From the NCBI GenBank assembly GCA_005223375.1, contig RXOD01005172.1, positions 1 to 15,489 of the forward strand: a stretch of 15,489 nt of DNA, in the 5' to 3' direction. Source of the stretch: Amoebophrya sp. AT5.2 (Eukaryota; Sar; Dinophyceae; Syndiniales; Amoebophryaceae). The position numbers were made by a program, and so were the translations under genes. A model generated the notes under the pieces. That model was not told the DNA's origin, made no database searches, and saw nothing but the letters and a program-made list of their open reading frames with translations. Positions 11,401 through 15,489 of the stretch are shown here, piece after piece. Each line of letters begins with the position of its first letter. Position 1 is the stretch's first letter.

Positions 11401-14400
11401 GACCTCTCCCGAGGTCTTTCCTGAGACCTCTCCCAAGCCTCTCCGGGGCCCTCTCCCGAGGCCTCTACCGGGCCCTCTCCCGGACCCCTCCCGAGGCCTT
11501 TCCAGGGTGCCGAAGCCGATCGCAGTTAAATGAACGTCTCGCATGCTCGGAATTTCCCTGCTAATGACAAAGTGGCACCCCCGCGGCGCAGCCGCGGGGT
11601 TTGGTCCGGATAGACAGCATCGGCCATTACGACTAAGTACCTGTGTCGTTTCGTCCACGACGTAGAGCGGTCGCATTGCTCTTCCCGCGTCTGAGAAGAT
11701 TTTGATCTCCTTGTTGTTCAAATCGGTGACGATGCTCACCTCGGACTCGAAGTCCAGCCGCCGCTTGCTCGCGAGCAGCCTCCGGAACAGCTTTTCCTGC
11801 TCGCTGTGCACCCCGATCCACTGCCCGTTCAGGAGGACTATGAAGAGAAACCATCGATGGTGTAAGTGCTGGGCGAATGGTATTGGAAGTGGTACTAGTG
11901 CTTTATAATGGGTGCTAATGGGTCGTCCCCTTGGAGACGATGGCGACTGCCGGCTAGTATCAGGCGCTCGTCTAAAGTCCTCTAGGTCTACCGATGGCGC
12001 GAGGGGGTCGGCGGGGGCGGTTATAATTGATAGATGCCCCATCCGATGGGGGGTGGATGAGGGCGGGGGGAAGGGTCGTCGGGGGTACAGCGTCGGGAGC
12101 AATGAGCCATTGGGAGCGATCGGGGCGGGAGGCTGTAGTGAAGCCACTGCCTGCAATGGTTACCATCGGTGGATCGATCCATAAAGACCTTGCAGTAGTC
12201 CTTGATTTCCGTGGGCAGCACGTCCTCCAGCTCCTCCACGCCCCACTCGTGCAGGAAGTCCTCGAGCACGGAGGCGGGGCTGCCGATGGTGATGTTGCAC
12301 ATGAGGGCGATGTTCTTCACCAGCCCCACCGCCTGGCCCTCGGGCGTCTCGGCGGGACACACCATCCCCCAGTGCGTGTTGTGCAGCTGCCGAGGCTTCG
12401 CAATCTTGCCCGTGCGGTCCAAAGGCGTGTTCATGCGCCGAAGCTGCGAAACCGTTGCCATAAACGTCAGCCGGTTCAACACCTGGATGGAGGTTGGGGG
12501 GGAAAAAAGTAATATTGATGTGAGCGAATAAATTACTCGCAGCAGTAGATCTTCTTCACGCGGCGAGGGCCGCATCAAGACTACTTACATTGGCAGACGC
12601 AGGGGCAGATCACAATAACGAATAAGTAGTCCCGACGCCAGAGCTCCTGAAATTGAATTTATTTAGAACTCGTCATCTGGATCTGATAATAGAAGCAAGG
12701 AATCTATCAACTTCAGCACGACAGAAGTAGTTTATTCGGTACCTGCGACACTCCTTGTCTGACCGGTTTTCCTTGTTTGTCTTGTCCCCAGTTTCCGGTT
12801 GCCAGTTGGTATCGCATTCCGTCCGTGATGCAGTTTGCCTCCCGCAGTGTTTCCGCCACGTCGAACTCTTTCTGCATGTCCAGTTTCCGCTGGATGATCC
12901 TGCGGAAGCTCTTGAAGGTGTTGCGGAACAAAGTCCCGAAGCTGGAACTGAGCAGAGGACCCGCCAGGTCCATGCGCTTCTTTCCGAAGTGGTCGCGGTC
13001 GTCCTCCTGGATGCGGCCCAGCGCCCCCAAACAAAGCCGGTGCGCCATGTACCCGATAAAATAAGCCTTCTTCTTCTCGCAGTAGGGCTCCACGCCCACG
13101 TGCGGCAGCAGCTCTTTTTGTAGGATCTCGCGCGCGTACTGGACGCGTTTATCTCGGGTGGCCCCCAGCGTACTGCCGCGCTTCGCGATGTAGTCCAGCG
13201 CCATCTCCTGCGTGGTGATCGGCGCGGCGTCGTCGAGGGAGGTCTTCAAGAGGTTCATCATGGCCTGGTCGTTCAGGTTGTAGCAGCAGATCTCGAGCAC
13301 GTCCTTGTCGGATACAATCCCAAGCGCGCGGAAAACGATCACCACGGGCACCTCCACACGAATGTAGGGAAGGGTGCACACAATCTGCCCACGACAATAA
13401 GACTTCCCACCGAAATTATTCAGCATCTTGATGGCGTAACCAGAGTTCGCTGCAGAACCCTCGTGAAGAGCAGACCTGTGTTGAGAGCCGTAGTTGTATT
13501 CTACTTCCTTGCACAGCTTCAACATGATCGCCGATCCCGCTGCCGAGGGAGTGGGACTGGGAGATTGGGTGGTTCGATGGACACACAAGAAAATAAATAA
13601 AAATAAATATTCAGCACCTGACTTCGCACACCCATGTGTATTTGGAGGGTTGTTTTTTCTGGAATGCGTACACGAAGTTGTTTGCCATGCGTTCCATCGC
13701 GATGAGCACTTTCTCGGAGCCGTTCACGATGAAGTAGCCCCCGTTGTCGTAGGAGCACTCGCCGTACTTGCACAGCTCCTGCTCGGTGCAGTTGTTCAGC
13801 CAGCAATACTCCGACTTCAACATCACCGGCATGGAACAAAGAGGCAGACCTGTAAAAGTAGAAGCGATATGATGATGCGTTACATTGAGATTCAATTTCA
13901 AAAGATCGAATTTATTAGATTTAGAATATTTTTTTATACTACCTACGCGTATATTACGGTTGAATGGCGGTGATAGATATAGCACTTACCTTCGTAGGTG
14001 GTGCTGCGCACGAGTTCTTCTTGGCCATCGGCGACTACGTCGTACTCGGAGTGCTCGATGTTTATGAAAACGGCCGCGGAGTAGGTGCCGTTCCGCAGCC
14101 GGCACATGTTGGGCGTCATCGTGGTGCCCTCGCCGTCCTTGCTATCCTCGGTCTGCGGCTTGTGGATCGACATCTCCTTCAGCCGGAACCGATGAATCGT
14201 GCTCTTGATCTGTGCGATTTATTTTCCGATGGTGCTTTTATTTAATCCGCTGAACAGCATTGAGTGGCGATCGATTGTCCAGCATCGAATGCTCAAGCTG
14301 ATGCTGAGCTCCTTCACTTCTCAGCCGGAACTCCCAGCGAGTGCTGCTAGTGGCGAATTCTCCTCGGTTCAGGCCCTGGCTGGATGAATTAATAATATTT

Positions 14401-14745
14401 TTTCCATTCTAGCTACAAGTACAACTACTTAATTTATCTGATAAAAAAAATATCTCCCTGTACCAGCGTCGCGGTTTCGAAGGTTGGCTGCGGCGTGATT
14501 TCGATGACTGGGTGGTTGTCGGCCGCTTTTTGCATCTGGATGGACATGAAGTCGTTGAAACTGCCCAACTGCTGGTGCGCCAGGCCCTTCTCCTCGAAGA
14601 AGGCGTCGATCACGGCCCAGCCGTCCTCCTGGAGGATGGCCTCTGTGCTCGTGTCATGCGCTCCTGTCTGAGACAACGCATTCGCATTTTCAAAATTCCC
14701 AATGAATAAATTGCCCACTGGGGGCAGTCCCGCGATGGATGACAT
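8450..14745 (-). CDS. RPB2: DNA-directed RNA polymerase II second-largest subunit RPB2 (complete, nine exons)
   Basis: This is the second-largest catalytic subunit of nuclear RNA polymerase II; it forms one side of the active centre. Exons read 14745-14464, 14209-13990, 13849-13618, 13556-12743, 12482-12164, 11837-11641, 10402-9949, 9765-8990 and 8863-8450, all phases matching, for about 1,235 residues (yeast and human proteins are about 1,170-1,225). Visible family blocks are [14 protein letters not shown] (about 204-217), TGNWG (498-502), CPAETPEG (558-565), HCEIHPSMI (from 748) and GYNQEDS (840-846). In GYNQEDS, E844/D845 match the yeast metal-B acidic pair. [12 protein letters not shown] has K993 and K1001, matching yeast K979/K987. 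[11 protein letters not shown] (from 1140) is followed by a zinc ribbon at C1177, C1180, C1195 and C1198. The C-terminal SMSIAPR and other wording fit Pol II rather than Pol I or III. The ATG has an in-frame TAG 12 nt upstream. The intron 1 and intron 5 donors are the least certain boundaries. Confidence 0.95.
8864..8989 (-). other. RPB2 intron 8 (126 nt)
   Basis: Donor GTATAG after CCGGCGAAC and acceptor CGTCAG before ATTTTC, phase 0. Joining here restores the exact family spacing between the TGR block and [18 protein letters not shown] at the donor is matched by an inverted CTATAC about 80 nt further in. Confidence 0.9.
9766..9948 (-). other. RPB2 intron 7 (183 nt)
   Basis: Donor GTAATG and acceptor CGCCTCAG, phase 1, splitting the glycine codon of the catalytic GYNQEDS motif. 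Both boundaries carry the same heptamer CTCAGGT, so the exact cut cannot be fixed from sequence alone although the protein is the same. Confidence 0.93.
10546..10632. repeat. 39-bp inverted repeat (fold-back hairpin) made of exon 7 sequence
   Basis: The left arm 10546-10584 and right arm 10594-10632 are reverse complements at 37 of 39 positions, with a 9-nt loop. Both arms derive from RPB2 exon 7 around 10298-10345, the left one inverted. On the plus strand the left arm therefore spells the RPB2 peptide [13 protein letters not shown]. The junction between inverted and direct copies is the loop, which is the usual footprint of template switching or snap-back synthesis. Confidence 0.9.
10594..10693 (-). 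pseudogene. Duplicate of the 5' end of RPB2 exon 7 inside intron 6
   Basis: These 100 bases match 10306-10405 (exon 7 start plus its acceptor) at 97 positions, offset 288 bp, same orientation. The copy keeps an AG before ACGCTG. If spliced in, its frame follows the RPB2 wording for about 28 residues, diverges in the fold-back arm, and ends at a TAG near 10521. It is therefore not a working alternative exon and looks like a recent partial duplication. Flanking intron sequence is also duplicated more loosely (10452-10535 versus 10780-10876). Confidence 0.9.
10997..11021. repeat. AT-rich perfect 10-bp hairpin in RPB2 intron 6
   Basis: TTGAAAAAAG and CTTTTTTCAA are perfect complements around the loop TCGCG. 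It resembles a bacterial rho-independent terminator in form, but it sits inside a eukaryotic intron, so no terminator function is claimed. Confidence 0.75.
11147..11175. repeat. 9-bp inverted repeat in RPB2 intron 6
   Basis: CTCCAGTAG at 11147-11155 pairs with CTACTGGAG at 11167-11175 across an 11-nt loop. The surrounding 200 bp contain several related words (CTTCTGTAG, CTTCAGTAG, CTCCTGCAG), so this is part of a small degenerate repeat patch. Confidence 0.6.
11275..11548. mobile_element. Inverted-repeat-framed element around the minisatellite (putative)
   Basis: GAGCATGCGAGAC at 11275-11287 is perfectly inverted at 11536-11548. A second inner pair, GATCGGC at 11296-11302 and GCCGATC at 11515-11521, keeps the same order. 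The arms enclose the 12-bp array. This is the layout of a small non-autonomous element such as a MITE, but no target-site duplication was established and no transposase is present, so the label is tentative. Confidence 0.4.
11303..11514. repeat. 12-bp minisatellite, minus-strand consensus TCGGGAGAGGNC
   Basis: Some 15 or more degenerate copies of a 12-bp unit (plus strand about GNCCTCTCCCGA) run through this block. Because 12 is a multiple of three, the array reads open in several frames, and its translation is a four-residue Gly/Arg-rich pattern. It lies wholly inside RPB2 intron 6 and is not treated as coding. Confidence 0.85.
11579..11599. repeat. GC-rich perfect 9-bp hairpin near the RPB2 intron 6 donor
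   Basis: CCCCGCGGC and GCCGCGGGG pair perfectly around a GCA loop, about 40 nt inside the intron 6 donor. It would form a very stable stem in the pre-mRNA. It may be part of a dispersed repeat; that cannot be judged from one window. Confidence 0.8.
11838..12163 (-). other. RPB2 intron 5 (about 326 nt; boundaries uncertain)
   Basis: The acceptor CTTCATAG before TCCTCCTGAAC demands a phase 1 donor. The only nearby GT donor in that phase is GTAACC at 12163, which leaves an extra stretch (MDRSTDVL) between KVF and LNGQW relative to other RPB2 proteins. Similar words TCTTTATGG and TCTTCATAG lie at the two edges, so a non-GT cut further upstream is possible. Confidence 0.6.
12483..12742 (-). other. 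RPB2 intron 4 (260 nt) with near-terminal inverted repeats
   Basis: Donor GTACCG after TCGCAG and acceptor CATCCAG before GTGTTG, phase 0, inside the invariant [11 protein letters not shown] block. CAGGT is present at both edges. A 12-bp inverted repeat lies close to the two ends: 12525-12536 (CGAATAAATTAC) and 12727-12738 (GTAGTTTATTCG), 11 of 12 matching. This is the layout expected of a transposon-derived intron. Confidence 0.92.
13557..13617 (-). other. RPB2 intron 3 (61 nt)
   Basis: Donor GTGCTG after GAAGTCAG and acceptor TCTCCCAG before TCCCAC, phase 2, with CAG at both edges. It is the shortest intron in the gene. Without it the frame stops immediately after EVRC. Confidence 0.88.
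13850..13989 (-). other. RPB2 intron 2 (140 nt)
   Basis: This is the most canonical intron here: donor GTAAGT after TACGAAG, acceptor CTTTTACAG before GTCTGCC, phase 1, AT-rich interior. AGGT occurs at both edges. The joined frame reads [15 protein letters not shown], matching the family. Confidence 0.95.
14210..14463 (-). other. RPB2 intron 1 (about 254 nt)
   Basis: The acceptor is CGCACAG before ATCAAG. The donor is either GTACAG at 14463 (canonical) or GGAGAT at 14457, six bases later, which would add Val-Gln; ACAG is present at both edges. The interior has a split copy of an exon 2 stretch: CTCCTTC and AGCCGGAAC, contiguous in exon 2 at 14174-14189, recur at 14309-14331 separated by 7 nt. 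Confidence 0.8.
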
Positions 14746-14748
14746 GGT

Positions 14749-14813
14749 GCACCACTTCTACACGTTCGAGGACGCGATGATGTTGTAGCACCACTAGTAC
14801 ACCTTCGAGGACG
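14749..14813. repeat. 39-bp-period imperfect repeat just upstream of the RPB2 ATG
   Basis: 14749-14774 and 14788-14813 share 23 of 26 positions (GCACCACT...TACAC.TTCGAGGACG), offset 39 bp. The first copy begins 4 bp upstream of the RPB2 start codon. The period is a multiple of three, and the plus strand reads HHFYTFEDAMML in the first copy, but a stop follows, so it is not called a gene. Confidence 0.75.
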
Positions 14814-15238
14814 GCTTCGTCGAGTTCGACCGTCGGCACCAGAGTCAGAATTATATCCGAAAAGGTCGTGGGACGAGCACAAGAAGAGCGTTTTACTTAT
14901 CGTCTTGATGATGTCGTGGCCGCTGTCGTCCGAATTTATTCTCAGCCGGACCTCCCGACGAATTTTTATTCTGCTGATCGATAGATGAAGCCCTTGCCCT
15001 GGAGAGCAGACGCAGAGTCGCTCTACTTCTGCTGTCGCGGAGCCGGCGGACCTCGCGGAGGCGGACCTCGCTCATTCTCATACTTTTTCCCCCTCGTCAA
15101 CATCCTCATTGCTAACTAGTGTTTCTATCCGGATAGAAGTGTTTGAAGCGGAAGCCAACAGTGCAAAAATGACACCACGATGAATTGAATTTTTTGAAAC
15201 AACTGACCTTCAAAGTAAAGTACTTAAAGTATTTTGCC

Positions 15239-15269
15239 GCTGCCTGTCGTACGTGGCTGCCTGTCGTAC
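15239..15269. repeat. Two-copy GCTGCCTGTCGTAC repeat
   Basis: The 14-mer occurs at 15239-15252 and 15256-15269, period 17, followed by a weaker relative (ACTGTCGCTACCTGT). It lies about 500 bp upstream of RPB2. Function unknown. Confidence 0.75.
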
Positions 15270-15408
15270 TTGTGATCCGATAACTGTCGCTACCTGTATG
15301 CGATAGTTCTAGTACGCAGATCACTCTTTTTTATTGCGTGCGGTCGAGGCGGAACCATTTCGTGCAAGGAACAAGGAAGAGGAACAACTGACATGTCTCT
15401 TGAACTTG

Positions 15409-15466
15409 ATGAGCGTGTTTTTTGCTTAATGAACGTGTTTTTTGATAATGACCGTGTTTTTTGAAA
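15409..15466. repeat. Three-copy tandem repeat with minus-strand core CAAAAAACACG
   Basis: Three units of 19-20 bp (ATGA(G/A/C)CGTGTTTTTTG on the plus strand, at 15409, 15429 and 15448) lie about 700 bp upstream of the RPB2 start. The constant core and variable tails could be repeated binding sites or simple tandem duplication. Confidence 0.75.
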
Positions 15467-15489
15467 TTTTTGGAACGGCCTGCGAACAA

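Larger units (their letters stand above)
10403..11640 (-). other. RPB2 intron 6 (1,238 nt, repeat-rich)
   Basis: Donor GTACTT after ACACAG and acceptor TTCCACAG before ACGCTG, phase 0. CACAG is present at both edges. It is about four times longer than any other intron of the gene. From the donor inward it contains a GC-rich hairpin, an inverted-repeat-framed 12-bp minisatellite, a patch of short CTTCTGTAG/CTCCAGTAG-like repeats (11040-11240), an AT-rich hairpin, and a duplicated fold-back copy of the exon 7 start. The long minus-strand ORF at 11167-12156 is exon 6 plus read-through into the flanking introns. Confidence 0.9.
14746..15489. other. 5' flank of RPB2, no gene recognised
   Basis: This region holds the RPB2 promoter and 5' untranslated sequence and perhaps the end of another gene beyond the window. 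A weak TATA-like stretch (GATATAATT on the minus strand, near 14850-14858) lies about 110 bp before the ATG; I do not claim it is used. The minus-strand ORF at 14893-15081 is Arg/Ser-rich with no family resemblance. Several short repeats are listed separately. Confidence 0.5.

Noticed and set aside
11303..11514. Possible CRISPR array
   Set aside because: The repeats are contiguous degenerate 12-mers without unique spacers, in a eukaryotic intron.
11167..12156. Minus-strand ORF of 329 codons with a Gly/Arg-rich repeat tail
   Set aside because: Only 11641-11837 matches RPB2 (exon 6). The rest is read-through of intron 5 and of the 12-bp minisatellite in intron 6, which stays open because 12 is a multiple of three.
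14893..15081. Arg/Ser-rich minus-strand ORF upstream of RPB2, considered as an extra first exon
   Set aside because: RPB2 already has a plausible N-terminus at 14745 with an in-frame stop just upstream, and this ORF has no RPB2-like sequence.

Overview
This is a eukaryotic nuclear window with two protein-coding genes on the minus strand, arranged head to tail. Evidence for a eukaryote is a Pol II second-largest subunit gene (RPB2) split into nine exons by spliceosomal-type introns, each of which can be read as GT...AG. GC-rich coding sequence, AT-rich introns and spacers, same-strand genes and repeat-loaded introns suggest a protist. An alveolate, for example of the dinoflagellate/syndinian lineage, is my best guess, but it rests on impression rather than a marker I can prove.

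Right part (14745 down to 8450): RPB2, complete from ATG to stop. The nine exons join in frame to about 1,235 codons and carry the whole catalytic core, including the metal-contacting Glu-Asp pair, the two active-centre lysines and the C-terminal zinc ribbon. Its introns are 61-326 nt except intron 6 (1,238 nt). Intron 6 holds a fold-back copy of the start of exon 7, a 12-bp minisatellite framed by inverted repeats, and two perfect hairpins.

Middle (8449 to 7690): a 760-bp spacer with short tandem repeats and a hairpin, and no convincing gene.

Left part (7689 to below 1): the 5' portion of a very large gene of unknown function. Two short exons lead into one exon that stays open on the minus strand from 6854 to the window edge, about 2,280 codons without a stop. 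It is easy to miss because it has no stop inside the window and all three plus frames carry shadow ORFs. The predicted protein is at least about 2,450 residues, rich in acidic, Ser, Ala, Gln and Gly tracts with beta-rich-looking stretches between them. I recognise no named domain.

The two genes need not be functionally linked. The most unusual material is structural: the fold-back exon copy in RPB2 intron 6, the minisatellite element, the repeat-bounded introns and a long inverted repeat inside the giant coding sequence.
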